The notes under the pieces: generated by a model
What the model was told of the DNA's origin: nothing
Databases searched by the model: none
The model's input: the letters and a program-made list of their open reading frames with translations, nothing else
NCBI GenBank assembly: GCA_013002535.1
Contig: JABDJK010000039.1
Location: 1 to 58,880, forward strand
Length of the DNA: 58,880 nucleotides
Source of the DNA: Hyphococcus sp.
Lineage (GTDB): Bacteria; Pseudomonadota; Alphaproteobacteria; Caulobacterales; Parvularculaceae
Direction: 5' to 3'
Part shown: piece after piece, positions 8,278 to 15,798 of the stretch
Numbering within the stretch: position 1 is the first letter of the stretch
Layout of the letters: each line of letters begins with the position of its first letter
Translations under genes and position numbers: made by a program

Positions 8278-8519
8278 GGCTTATCGTCCCGGTTTTTCTT
8301 TGGCGGGCAAGGCTTCTGGCCCGCCAACTTATTCACGTTTGCCGGGGTTCTAGCGATCTTCAAGGGCCTGCGCAATTGGCGCGCGAATGAGACCGGGCGC
8401 GGCTTTTTCGCGCGGGCGACCCCACTGCTGGCGCGGCCAAAGATTTGCATAAATTCTGGCCGACGGGCATAAGCCCGGCCTTGGTTTTCGCAAATTTGAC
8501 GGTGGGAGCATCAAGACCG

Positions 8520-9380
8520 ATGGCTGGTAGTGAGAATTTGGCGTCGAAAGGCGGTCGGATCGCTTTTCAGGGCGAGCCCGGGGCCTATTCAGAAGTCGCT
8601 TGCCGGAAATTCGCGCCCAATTTGGAGCCGATGCCTTGTGCAACATTTGAGGACGCGTTTGAGGCCGTTCGAACCGGCGCCGCGGCGCGCGCGATGTTGC
8701 CGATAGAGAATTCTTTGGCTGGCCGGGTTTCAGACATACATCACCTCTTGCCCGACGCCGGTCTCCATATCGTTGCCGAATATTTTCTCCCCATTGAACA
8801 TCAGCTCATGGCGGCGCCGGGCGTTGCCTTGGACGATGTCAAAACTGTTCGCTCGCACGCAATGGCCTTAGGCCAATGCCGGAAGTTTATAAAAGAACAT
8901 AAACTACGCGCCGAGATCGCAGGCGATACGGCCGGCGCTGCGCGCAAATTATCGGAAACGCTAGCTAGTGATGAGGCCGTAATTGCCTCGGCGATTGCGG
9001 CGGAAAATTACGGCCTCTCGATCATCGCCCCAAATATTGAAGACGCCGGGCACAATACGACGCGCTTTCTCGAAATGTCAGCGCAGGCAATGGATGCGCC
9101 AGCCGATAGTGGTCCGATTGTGACAAGTTTTGTTTTCCAGGTGCGCAATATTCCTGCCGCCCTTTACAAGGCCATGGGCGGATTTGCGACTAACGGCGTC
9201 AATATGACCAAGCTCGAAAGCTATCAGCTGGACGGGTCATTTTCTGCAACCATGTTCTATGCGGACATCGAAGGGCATCCTGAAGATCGTTCCGTTCGTT
9301 TGGCGCTGGAGGAGTTAGGATTTTTCTCAACGAAATTGACGATCCTTGGTGTTTACAAGGCGGCGCGCGACCGCGGATGA
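8520..9380 (+). CDS. pheA: Prephenate dehydratase
   Basis: A 286-residue monofunctional prephenate dehydratase, which converts prephenate to phenylpyruvate in phenylalanine synthesis. The catalytic domain begins RIAFQGEPGAYSE and carries IENSLAGRV and the catalytic Thr region NTTRFLEM near residue 180. The C-terminal ACT domain (KAMGGFATNGVNMTKLES) holds the phenylalanine-binding ESRP-like site, so feedback inhibition by Phe is expected for the family. There is no chorismate mutase domain. The frame reaches back to 8445, but the ATG at 8520 follows GGGAG and gives the usual length. The stop overlaps the start of the next gene as ATGA, indicating translational coupling to the crotonase gene. 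Confidence 0.92.
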   Translation: MAGSENLASKGGRIAFQGEPGAYSEVACRKFAPNLEPMPCATFEDAFEAVRTGAAARAMLPIENSLAGRVSDIHHLLPDAGLHIVAEYFLPIEHQLMAAPGVALDDVKTVRSHAMALGQCRKFIKEHKLRAEIAGDTAGAARKLSETLASDEAVIASAIAAENYGLSIIAPNIEDAGHNTTRFLEMSAQAMDAPADSGPIVTSFVFQVRNIPAALYKAMGGFATNGVNMTKLESYQLDGSFSATMFYADIEGHPEDRSVRLALEELGFFSTKLTILGVYKAARDRG

Positions 9381-10033
9381 TCGTTGCGAAAAATATAGAT
9401 GGCGTTGCCGTCATCTGCATTGATGATGGCAAGGTCAACGCCTTCAACTTTGAAATGTTTGACGCTGTGAGCAACGCGCTGCGGGATGCAGAAAGTGCTG
9501 ACGCAATCGTATTTTCTGGGCGTAAAGGCGTATTTTCGGCTGGTCTCGATTTGACGATCGTAAAAGATACGGCCGAGCGGCGCGATGCGCTGCTCGAAAA
9601 AACGGCGACATTGATATTGTCGTTGCTCGAATACCCGCGGCCCGTCATTGCGGCGGTAACCGGCCATGCAATGGCGCTTGGCGCATTGCTTCTTACTGCG
9701 TGCGACTACCGTATCGGCGCGGAGGGGAATTTTAATATCGGCGTGAATGCAACCGCTAATGGTATCGCGCTCGCGCCGCCTTTGTTGCAGCTATTGCAAT
9801 CGCGCATCAATCCGAGATTTGCACATCTTGTTATATTGGGCGCCGAAATTTTTGATCCTGAAGGTGCTTGTGAAGCGGGTTATCTGGATGCGCTCGCGCC
9901 AGAAATTTCACTAAAGACGGCAGCTTTAGACAAGGCAAAGCAATGGGCTGCATTACCGCGTGACACGTTTGCGGCGCACAAAGCGATCATGACTGCGCCG
10001 CATATAGACGCCCTCAGGAAGCTGGGTCGCTAG
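9377..10033 (+). CDS. Enoyl-CoA hydratase/isomerase (crotonase) family protein
   Basis: A 218-residue protein of the crotonase superfamily, at the short end (typical 250-290). Family features seen: DGKVNAFNFEMFD, FSGRKGVFSAGLDL forming the first oxyanion loop, and VTGHAMALGALLLTACDYRIGA forming the second. The acidic catalytic residues of true enoyl-CoA hydratases are not obvious: after HAMALG the sequence is ALLLTACD, and the usual second Glu is missing from the following loop. The substrate is therefore unclear, and an isomerase or other reaction is possible. The start overlaps the pheA stop (ATGA). The gene converges with nudC, overlapping it by four bases. Confidence 0.82.
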   Translation: MIVAKNIDGVAVICIDDGKVNAFNFEMFDAVSNALRDAESADAIVFSGRKGVFSAGLDLTIVKDTAERRDALLEKTATLILSLLEYPRPVIAAVTGHAMALGALLLTACDYRIGAEGNFNIGVNATANGIALAPPLLQLLQSRINPRFAHLVILGAEIFDPEGACEAGYLDALAPEISLKTAALDKAKQWAALPRDTFAAHKAIMTAPHIDALRKLGR

Positions 10034-10935
10034 CCTTTCGACCACCGCTCTAGCAACTGCCGGGCTATGGTGAATTTCGGCGGGATGAAAAAGTCACTCG
10101 GATCGCCAGCGAGAGCGGCGACAATATTTGCGCGATCAATCCAGCGGGCTTCGACAATTTCATTCGTATCGAGATTAAGTGTGCGGTCCTCGGTGTCGGC
10201 GATGAAACCCATCATCATTGAGTTTGGGAACGGCCAAGGCTGCGAAAATTGATAGCGGATATCCGTAAGGGTGACGCCAGCTTCCTCAAATAGTTCGCGT
10301 TTGGCCGCTTCTTCCGGCGTTTCAGACGCTTCAATAAAACCAGCGAGCGCTGATAACATACCCTCAGGAAATTGCGGGCCGCGACCCAAAAGGCAAGCGT
10401 CTTCGTGAACGGCAAGGACAATCGCGACGGGGTCCGTGCGCGGAAAATGTTCCGCCTCGCATGACGGGCAAATTCGTTTTGCGCCGCCATTGACCATTTT
10501 CGTGGCTTCGCCGCATTTCGCGCAATGGGGATGTCCCCGATGCCATTCGAAAAGCCAACGTGCGTGCCCGATAACCGCCAAATCATCGCGTGGAACTTGT
10601 GCCGCGGCCTCTCGTATTGGCGTATAGACGCCAATATCAGCGAATGGCGCAACCTCCGGCGTCAACGCCGCAGACGCGTCAATGCCGAAAAACGTTACGC
10701 CGTCTTTAACGCCAAGGAGAACCACCGGCGCTCGCGCGCCGAATTCGCTGCGCGCCGCCGCAGAAAGAAACGCTGCGGCTCCGTCCGCAACTAATGGATC
10801 GCCGCGCCACAGGGGTACAAGTTGGCTTGACGGATCAACAAGTTTCTCTTCGATGAAGTCGTCCTGGGAATATTCCGAATTCACGCGCTTTAAAGGCGAA
10901 TGAGCGAACCAGTTCGGGTTATCGGCGGGTTTCAT
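10030..10935 (-). CDS. nudC: NAD(+) diphosphatase / RNA deNADding Nudix enzyme NudC
   Basis: A 301-residue NudC. It hydrolyses NADH to NMNH and AMP and, in E. coli, removes NAD caps from RNA. The C-terminal part shows a zinc ribbon (CAKCG and CPSC separated by about 16 residues), the Nudix box GFIEASETPEEAAKRELFEE, and the NudC-specific SQPWPFPNSMM motif downstream. The N-terminal 130 residues form the family's divergent domain (VVLLGVKDGVTFFGID). All catalytic Glu residues of the Nudix box are present. It lies tail to tail with the crotonase gene. Upstream on the same strand there is nothing closer than the divergent region at about 10936. Confidence 0.92.
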   Translation of the reverse strand: MKPADNPNWFAHSPLKRVNSEYSQDDFIEEKLVDPSSQLVPLWRGDPLVADGAAAFLSAAARSEFGARAPVVLLGVKDGVTFFGIDASAALTPEVAPFADIGVYTPIREAAAQVPRDDLAVIGHARWLFEWHRGHPHCAKCGEATKMVNGGAKRICPSCEAEHFPRTDPVAIVLAVHEDACLLGRGPQFPEGMLSALAGFIEASETPEEAAKRELFEEAGVTLTDIRYQFSQPWPFPNSMMMGFIADTEDRTLNLDTNEIVEARWIDRANIVAALAGDPSDFFIPPKFTIARQLLERWSKG

Positions 10936-10965
10936 CCGGTTCTTTTAGCGGGCTCGCCATTGCGA

Positions 10966-11439
10966 TCAACCGCCAAGAACATCGTCTTTCTTCAAGAGCA
11001 TGATGAGGACCGCGAACACCCAGCTTGCGCAGGCGGCGAAAAACAGCGCTGATGAAAACTCTGTCGGTTGGCCGTTCGCCCATTCAACCGGTGTTTTTAT
11101 ACCGAGCGGCGTGAACAAGTGAAAGATTATGGCGCCCGACATAATGCCGAAAGCGATGAGCGCACCAAGAAATTGCGACTTGCCGATTAGTGCTGTTTTT
11201 TTCGCGAGAAGAAAAATCAGCGGTAAGCCGATCAATAAAGTGGACGACGCCAATTCGCCAAGACCAATGATCCAAGGACCTGCGGGGAAAAACAAACCGA
11301 TGCCCGACCATTCGCGCAGCGTCGTAAAGATATGTTCCGGTGTCGGGTGGCCGGTAAATTTGAACCTCAGCGAATCCAAAAAGATTGCGGAAATAAATAG
11401 CCCGCCCGCCCAGGGAAATAGTGATTTGATTTTGTCCAA
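10966..11439 (-). CDS. DoxX-like integral membrane protein
   Basis: A 157-residue protein with four probable membrane helices: residues about 8-24, 45-62, 66-83 plus 92-112, and 128-148. The layout and the FKFTGHPTPEHIFTTL and GELASSTLLIGLPLIF segments resemble DoxX/DoxD-like small membrane proteins, whose functions are mostly unknown. No catalytic motif is visible. It lies 17 bases downstream of the Asp/Asn hydroxylase gene on the same strand, so the two are probably co-transcribed. Assignment to DoxX is by topology and weak sequence feel only. Confidence 0.6.
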   Translation of the reverse strand: MDKIKSLFPWAGGLFISAIFLDSLRFKFTGHPTPEHIFTTLREWSGIGLFFPAGPWIIGLGELASSTLLIGLPLIFLLAKKTALIGKSQFLGALIAFGIMSGAIIFHLFTPLGIKTPVEWANGQPTEFSSALFFAACASWVFAVLIMLLKKDDVLGG

Positions 11440-11456
11440 TCTGGTCTCCGGGAGTT

Positions 11457-12512
11457 TTAAGTCGCGTTGGCTGGCTCCTTAATTTCCAGCTGCAACATCT
11501 CAGCGCGGCCTGAAACCCATTTATCAAATCGCGCATAGACCGCCTCAATGGCGGCGATTTCTGCGTCTGTTAAATCAGGATGATGGGTTTCGAAAATCAA
11601 AACGGCGCGATCTTCTTGTGATCGGTTCCAGGCCTCATGTTCAAAACTGTCGTCGAAGGCCGTAATCTTGCCTTCGGTCCATTTGTAGATGTCGTCAGCA
11701 ACGCGGATTTCGCAATCGTCAGGGACAATCAACGGAAGATGAACGGTGAGCCGAGTGTTGGTAAGGCCGCAATGGGGCGGAATATGCGCGCCTGGTTTCA
11801 GCCGCGAAAAGAATGTTTCCAGCGGCGTGCCGTCGCGCGCGACTAAGGGCGCGCTCGAGAGGGCTTCAAGTGTTTTCGGGAAGTGTTTGGCTTCTTGTGT
11901 TTCGCTTGCATTAAAATGCAAATACAGCGCCGACCAGTCTAGTTTGCCGCGCAAGGTTTGCCATTGCGGTTCAGTGATATCTTCTGAAACATACGGATAT
12001 TGTGTTATGTCGTTTTTGACGGCTTCACTATATTCGGCGAGGATATCGCCATGGGCGGCTTCGAGTGCGCCCGTCCAATCCAGCATGTCGTTTGGCGTCA
12101 CCGGACGCGCTGGCAGATCCGGCACATAAAAAATTAACGGCCGTTGTTTCTCGTGGCGGTAACTGCACGGCTCGGTTGCATATTGCATCCAGACGCCGCG
12201 CCGGATGCGATCGAGCTCTTCGCCGCCCATCTCATCGACGGTTTTGCGATGCATGTCGGTGAAATGGCGCCGGATCAGTGTGTCGGCATTGCGCGAGTGT
12301 TCTTTCAATTCGCCTTGCGCATCAGGGTGCAGCCAGATCGTCCGGATAATCGGGTCTGCGTCCTCGCCAATGGTCCAGACGGCAACGGCCTCTTCAAGTC
12401 GCCCAGCGGCGGCTAAGGCGGCCCCAGTGTAAAGGGCGAGGGGCGGATCGTTGGCGCCTTTGCGAAACTCTTCTAGGAATTCATCAGGCGTGTGGTCGTG
12501 AATGCTCGGCAT
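11457..12512 (-). CDS. Aspartyl/asparaginyl beta-hydroxylase family dioxygenase
   Basis: A 351-residue 2-oxoglutarate/Fe(II) oxygenase of the Asp/Asn beta-hydroxylase (AspH, LpxO-like) family. The C-terminal half carries the family signature: PHCGLTNTRLTVHLPL with the first metal His, and later DDSFEHEAWN with the distal His, followed by RAVLIFETHHPDL. The N-terminal 120 residues look like a short TPR-type helical region (FRKGANDPPLALYTGAALAAAGRLEEA), as in AspH. The open frame extends to 12800, but those 96 extra codons run antisense through the SRP RNA gene, so the ATG at 12512 is chosen. It is the upstream gene of a pair with the DoxX-like protein. The substrate is unknown: protein side chains or lipid A acyl chains are the known options. 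Confidence 0.85.
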   Translation of the reverse strand: MPSIHDHTPDEFLEEFRKGANDPPLALYTGAALAAAGRLEEAVAVWTIGEDADPIIRTIWLHPDAQGELKEHSRNADTLIRRHFTDMHRKTVDEMGGEELDRIRRGVWMQYATEPCSYRHEKQRPLIFYVPDLPARPVTPNDMLDWTGALEAAHGDILAEYSEAVKNDITQYPYVSEDITEPQWQTLRGKLDWSALYLHFNASETQEAKHFPKTLEALSSAPLVARDGTPLETFFSRLKPGAHIPPHCGLTNTRLTVHLPLIVPDDCEIRVADDIYKWTEGKITAFDDSFEHEAWNRSQEDRAVLIFETHHPDLTDAEIAAIEAVYARFDKWVSGRAEMLQLEIKEPANAT

Positions 12513-12599
12513 TTTTCTCGTCTTCCAGGAAATCTTCGAAAATTTGCGCCCATCGCTACTTGATGACGGGCCGGCGCGCAATTGCTTTGCCTTACCCCC

Positions 12600-12628
12600 T
12601 TGCAATTGGGCGGCTCGCCGCAGATATT
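12600..12628 (+). promoter_or_regulatory. Predicted promoter of the SRP RNA gene
   Basis: A -35 box TTGCAA at 12600-12605 and a -10 box GATATT at 12623-12628 are separated by 17 bases. The predicted start, about seven bases further on, coincides with the 5' end of the paired SRP RNA helix, which supports both calls. Confidence 0.6.
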
Positions 12629-12631
12629 CCG

Positions 12632-12729
12632 CCTCGGAAGGCTGGCGGACGCCGCTCTCGCCAACCCGGTCAGATCCGGAAGGAAGCAGCCGTAACGAGT
12701 TTTTGCGGCGGGTCGTTTCAGTCTTCCAC
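12632..12729 (+). ncRNA. ffs: Bacterial small signal recognition particle RNA (4.5S)
   Basis: This RNA forms the signal recognition particle with Ffh and targets membrane and secretory proteins. The diagnostic apical domain GGTCAGATCCGGAAGGAAGC (about 12668-12687), with its GGAA tetraloop at 12678-12681, is present and is followed by AGCCG. Supporting stems pair CTCG (12657-12660) with CGAG, GCCGC (12651-12655) with GCGGC, CTG (12642-12644) with CAG, and GGAAG (12636-12640) with CTTCC (12723-12727). That gives one long irregular hairpin of about 95 bases. The location just upstream of dnaX is common in alphaproteobacteria. The ends are set by the outermost pairing and are uncertain by several bases. 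Confidence 0.92.
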
Positions 12730-12801
12730 CTCTCATCAGTCGCCATTTTATTTTGCCCAACGTCAAAGAGCGGCTTTAATCCCGCGCGTCCAGCCTTCAT
12801 A

Positions 12802-14607
12802 ATGGGATTTATGAGCGATCTTTTGAGCGATGTGGATAGCGGCGAAGGCGGTGCAAAACCTGCCTATCAGGTGCTCGCGCGCAAATATCGCCCGCAGAAT
12901 TTTGAAGACCTCATTGGCCATGAGGCCATGGTAAAAACTCTTACAAACGCTTTTGCGTCCGACCGGATCGCTCACGCTTATATTTTGACGGGCGTGCGCG
13001 GGGTCGGGAAGACGACGACGGCGCGCATTCTCGCGCGGGCGCTCAACTATGTTGGCCCGAAAGGCGAGGACAACGGCCCGCAGATGGAACTGGGCGCAGA
13101 AGGCCTTCATTGCCGGGCGATTGCCGAAAGCAGACATCCGGACGTCATGGAGATGGACGCCGCCTCGCGCACCGGTGTCGGCGATATTCGCGAACTCATC
13201 GAGGGGGTGCGCTATGCGCCGGTGGAGGCGCGCTACAAAGTCTACATCATTGACGAAGTGCACATGCTCTCCAATCAGGCGTTCAACGCGCTGTTGAAGA
13301 CGCTGGAAGAGCCGCCGCCTCATGTAAAGTTTATCTTTGCGACAACGGAGATTCGCAAGCTGCCAGTGACGGTGTTGTCGCGTTGTCAACGGTTTGATTT
13401 GCGCCGTGTCGATCCGGAAACGCTGACTGGCCATCTTGCTTCGATAGCCGAAAAAGAAAACGTCAAGGTCGCCCATGATGGCTTGTGGATGATCGCCCGG
13501 GCTGCCGAAGGCTCTGTCCGGGATGCGCTATCCATCCTTGATCAGACAATTGTTCAGCATGCGGCGAATTCCAGTAAAAGCAATGACGTCAGCGCCGAAG
13601 ACATTCGCGAAATGCTTGGCCTTGCAGACCGGTCGGGCGTCTGGGCGCTTCTTGATGCGTCTTTCAAGGGTGACGCGAAGTCGGCGCTTGAAGAGTTCGA
13701 AAGCCAGTACAATGCCGGCGCCGATCCTGCCGTCATTTTGCGCGATCTTCTCGACGTCACGCATCTTCTGACCCGCGTCAAAGCTGCGGGTGCGACGGCG
13801 GCCAGCCATGGCGCCGCGGGGGAAGCAGACGCCGAACGGGCACGGAACATGGCGGACGCCCTGGAAATGGATGCCCTTACGCGCGCCTGGTCGCTCCTGA
13901 TGAAGGGATTATCGGAAACGCAGGTCGCGCCGGACCCGGCTGCGGCTGGCGAAATGACCATCATCCGGCTGTGTTACGCGGCGAATCTGCCCACGCCCCA
14001 TGAGGCGCTCAACGCCTTAAAAAAAAATAGCAAAAACGCGGTAGAGCCCTCCAATTCGGAAAATTCCGCGCCACGGGAGCCAGCGCCGGTCGCGCGTGAT
14101 GCGGCGCCGCAGACGGTGATCGAGATCAAGCCGCCGTTAAAGCAGGCGCCGCAAAAGCCGCGACGGAAAAGTGGCGGGAAACAAACTTTTCATGCGTTCA
14201 AAGAAGTCGTTCAATTCGCCGGGCGTCAGCGCGACGCAAAAATGCGAACGGAACTTGAAAGCTATGTGCATCTTGTTTCTTTCGCGCCGGGGCATATCGA
14301 CTTGCGCCTTCATAAGGACGCGCCGCCGGACCTTGCCGGGCGCCTGACGCAATGTTTGAAGGAATGGACCGGGCGGCAATGGATTGTCTCCGTCAACGCG
14401 CAGGACGCAGGCGAGGCGACCATGCGCGACGCCCGCATGGCGGAAGTCATGGCGCACCCGATGGTTGAAAAAGCTATGGCGCTATTCCCCGGCGCGGAGG
14501 TCACCGCAATCCGCGATGTCGAGACCCTGGATGATCCGGACAATAACGAAAATGAACTTGATGAGCCCGACGAAGAGATTAGCGACGAAAAACAAGAGAA
14601 AGCGTAA
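12802..14607 (+). CDS. dnaX: DNA polymerase III subunit tau/gamma
   Basis: A 601-residue clamp-loader ATPase. The AAA+ module has Walker A GVRGVGKTT (residues 64-72), Walker B IIDEVHML (149-156), MDAASRTGV and SRCQRFD. The tau-specific part follows a Pro/Ala-rich linker from about residue 410, with conserved-looking HAFKEVVQFAG and a C-terminal acidic tail. Two oddities stand out. The zinc-module cysteines of E. coli DnaX are reduced to one (Cys104 in GLHCRAI). A run of nine A residues at 14019-14027 falls exactly at the domain III/linker boundary, where a -1 slip gives an immediate TAG. The start may instead be the ATG at 12811; neither has a clear ribosome binding site. The extended frame back to 12502 overlaps the SRP RNA and is rejected. 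The gene is followed directly by ybaB. Confidence 0.94.
   Translation: MGFMSDLLSDVDSGEGGAKPAYQVLARKYRPQNFEDLIGHEAMVKTLTNAFASDRIAHAYILTGVRGVGKTTTARILARALNYVGPKGEDNGPQMELGAEGLHCRAIAESRHPDVMEMDAASRTGVGDIRELIEGVRYAPVEARYKVYIIDEVHMLSNQAFNALLKTLEEPPPHVKFIFATTEIRKLPVTVLSRCQRFDLRRVDPETLTGHLASIAEKENVKVAHDGLWMIARAAEGSVRDALSILDQTIVQHAANSSKSNDVSAEDIREMLGLADRSGVWALLDASFKGDAKSALEEFESQYNAGADPAVILRDLLDVTHLLTRVKAAGATAASHGAAGEADAERARNMADALEMDALTRAWSLLMKGLSETQVAPDPAAAGEMTIIRLCYAANLPTPHEALNALKKNSKNAVEPSNSENSAPREPAPVARDAAPQTVIEIKPPLKQAPQKPRRKSGGKQTFHAFKEVVQFAGRQRDAKMRTELESYVHLVSFAPGHIDLRLHKDAPPDLAGRLTQCLKEWTGRQWIVSVNAQDAGEATMRDARMAEVMAHPMVEKAMALFPGAEVTAIRDVETLDDPDNNENELDEPDEEISDEKQEKA
14019..14030 (+). promoter_or_regulatory. 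Putative programmed frameshift/slippage site in dnaX
   Basis: Nine consecutive A residues (14019-14027) are read TTA AAA AAA AAT in the normal frame. A -1 shift reads AAA then TAG at 14028-14030 and would yield a product of about 409 residues, the expected size of gamma. A +1 shift also meets a stop a few codons later. GAGG sits about 13 bases upstream and could act as a stimulatory internal Shine-Dalgarno. By analogy, E. coli uses ribosomal slippage and Thermus uses transcriptional slippage on nine A. Confidence 0.55.
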
Positions 14608-14610
14608 GTG

Positions 14611-14931
14611 ATGGATATTGGCGAATTGATGAAACAGGCCGGCGCCATGCAGGCCAAGATGAAAGAAATGCAAGAGCAGATGACTGAGATTGAGGCGACG
14701 GGCGAGGCCGGCGCCGGTATGGTCAAGGTAACGCTCAACGGCAAGGGCTACGCCAAAGCCGTCGCCATTGATCCGGAGCTTTTCAATAGCGACGATCGCG
14801 AAGTCGTCGAGGATCTGATCGCCGCCGCTATCAACGACGCCAAGTCAAAGATCGAGGAACAAACAGCGGAACAAATGAAACAGATGACCGCAGGGTTGCC
14901 GCTGCCGCCGGGCATGAAATTGCCATTTTAG
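14611..14931 (+). CDS. ybaB: YbaB/EbfC family nucleoid-associated protein
   Basis: A 106-residue DNA-binding protein of the YbaB/EbfC family, a dimeric tweezer-like protein that associates with the nucleoid. Family features: MKQAGAMQAKMKEMQEQM helix, GMVKVTLNGKGYAKAVAIDPEL core and the C-terminal ending PGMKLPF. The ATG at 14611 is chosen over the GTG one codon earlier because it gives the conserved MDIGELMKQA start. It begins three bases after the dnaX stop and is followed by recR, the classic dnaX-ybaB-recR set linked to DNA replication and repair. Confidence 0.93.
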   Translation: MDIGELMKQAGAMQAKMKEMQEQMTEIEATGEAGAGMVKVTLNGKGYAKAVAIDPELFNSDDREVVEDLIAAAINDAKSKIEEQTAEQMKQMTAGLPLPPGMKLPF

Positions 14932-14948
14932 GTCCGCCTTGTACAAAT

Positions 14949-15035
14949 TGTCATTGCCGGACTTGTTCCGGCAATCCAGACATCGCAATAGAAATTAAAG
15001 TGACTGGATCGCCAGGGCGATCCCCGGCGATGACA
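14949..15035. repeat. Interrupted inverted repeat between ybaB and recR
   Basis: TGTCATTGCCGG (14949-14960) pairs with CCGGCGATGACA (15024-15035) with one mismatch. Inside it, GGCAATCCAG (14970-14979) pairs with CTGGATCGCC with one mismatch. The whole would fold into a long hairpin. The sequence type, GTCATtGCCGGnCTTGTTCCGGCAAT, resembles dispersed REP-like palindromes of alphaproteobacteria. It sits inside the ybaB-recR transcript. Confidence 0.6.
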
Positions 15036-15054
15036 TTGAAGTTAATTTGGTAGT

Positions 15055-15660
15055 ATGCCCACATCCACCATCGGTCCCGAGTTACAGCGCCTTATTGATC
15101 TCCTTGCCAAGATGCCGGGGCTGGGGCCGCGCTCAGCCAAACGCGCGGCGCTATATTTATTGAAAAAGCGCGAACAGGTCATGGGCCCGCTCGCATTCGC
15201 CCTTGATGACGCGGCGAGGAAAGTGAAGGCCTGCGAGACCTGCGGCAACTGGGATTCGATCGATCCATGCGCGGTTTGCGCCGACGGAACGCGCGATGAC
15301 GCGATCCTCTGCGTCGTGCAGGACGTTGGCGATCTCTGGGCGATGGAGCGCGCCGGCGCCAATAAAGGCCGCTATCATGTGCTCGGCGGATTGCTTTCGC
15401 CGCTAGACGGCGTCGGTCCTGATGATCTCAATATCGGCGGATTGATCGACCGCGCGCGTGGCGACGGCGTGAACGAAGTGATCCTTGCTCTCGCTGCAAC
15501 AGTCGATGGTCAGACGACGGCCCATTATCTTGCAGAACATTTGGCGAGCGCTGGCGTATCCGTCACGCGGCTCAGTCAAGGCGTGCCCATCGGCGGTGAA
15601 CTGGATTATCTTGATGAGGGCACGCTAACGGCAGCAATGAAGGCGCGGCGCCCGGCTTAG
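15055..15660 (+). CDS. recR: Recombination mediator protein RecR
   Basis: A 201-residue RecR, which with RecO and RecF loads RecA at gaps and stalled forks. The N-terminal helix-hairpin-helix is [16 protein letters not shown]. The zinc finger has cysteines 60, 63, 72 and 75 (CETC and CAVC). The Toprim domain shows [16 protein letters not shown] and a C-terminal Walker-like region [22 protein letters not shown]. Length and order are normal for the family. The REP-like palindrome precedes the start. The gene ends at a second, larger palindrome that separates it from the convergent GT87 genes. Confidence 0.94.
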   Translation: MPTSTIGPELQRLIDLLAKMPGLGPRSAKRAALYLLKKREQVMGPLAFALDDAARKVKACETCGNWDSIDPCAVCADGTRDDAILCVVQDVGDLWAMERAGANKGRYHVLGGLLSPLDGVGPDDLNIGGLIDRARGDGVNEVILALAATVDGQTTAHYLAEHLASAGVSVTRLSQGVPIGGELDYLDEGTLTAAMKARRPA

Positions 15661-15797
15661 GCAGAATGCAAAAACCTACATCATCGTCCTTCGAGACAAT
15701 TTTTCTCCTCACCCTTGAGGGTTTGCGAAGCAAACGTCCCGAAGGGCGAGGAGAAAAATCCCACAGGATGGGGTGACGTAGATTTTTTGCATTCTGC
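15661..15797. repeat. Large compound palindrome, possible bidirectional terminator or MITE-like element
   Basis: Outer arms GCAGAATGCAAAAA (15661-15674) and its exact complement (15784-15797) enclose a second perfect pair, ATTTTTCTCCTC (15699-15710) with GAGGAGAAAAAT (15748-15759). Two small hairpins lie at the centre: CCCTTGAGGG (15712-15721) and GTTTGCGAAGCAAAC (15721-15735). It fills the whole gap between the convergent recR and GT87 genes. Both outer arms carry A/T runs, so it could terminate both transcripts. The nested symmetric design looks like a dispersed palindromic element. Confidence 0.7.
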
Positions 15798-15798
15798 T

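Noticed and set aside
12513-12800. Long N-terminal extension of the Asp/Asn hydroxylase frame
   Set aside because: The 96 extra codons run antisense through the SRP RNA gene and the dnaX leader. The inner ATG at 12512 gives a protein starting at the TPR-like region.
12502-12801. 100-residue N-terminal extension of dnaX
   Set aside because: It overlaps the SRP RNA in sense orientation and bears no resemblance to DnaX; the family N-terminus begins at about 12802.
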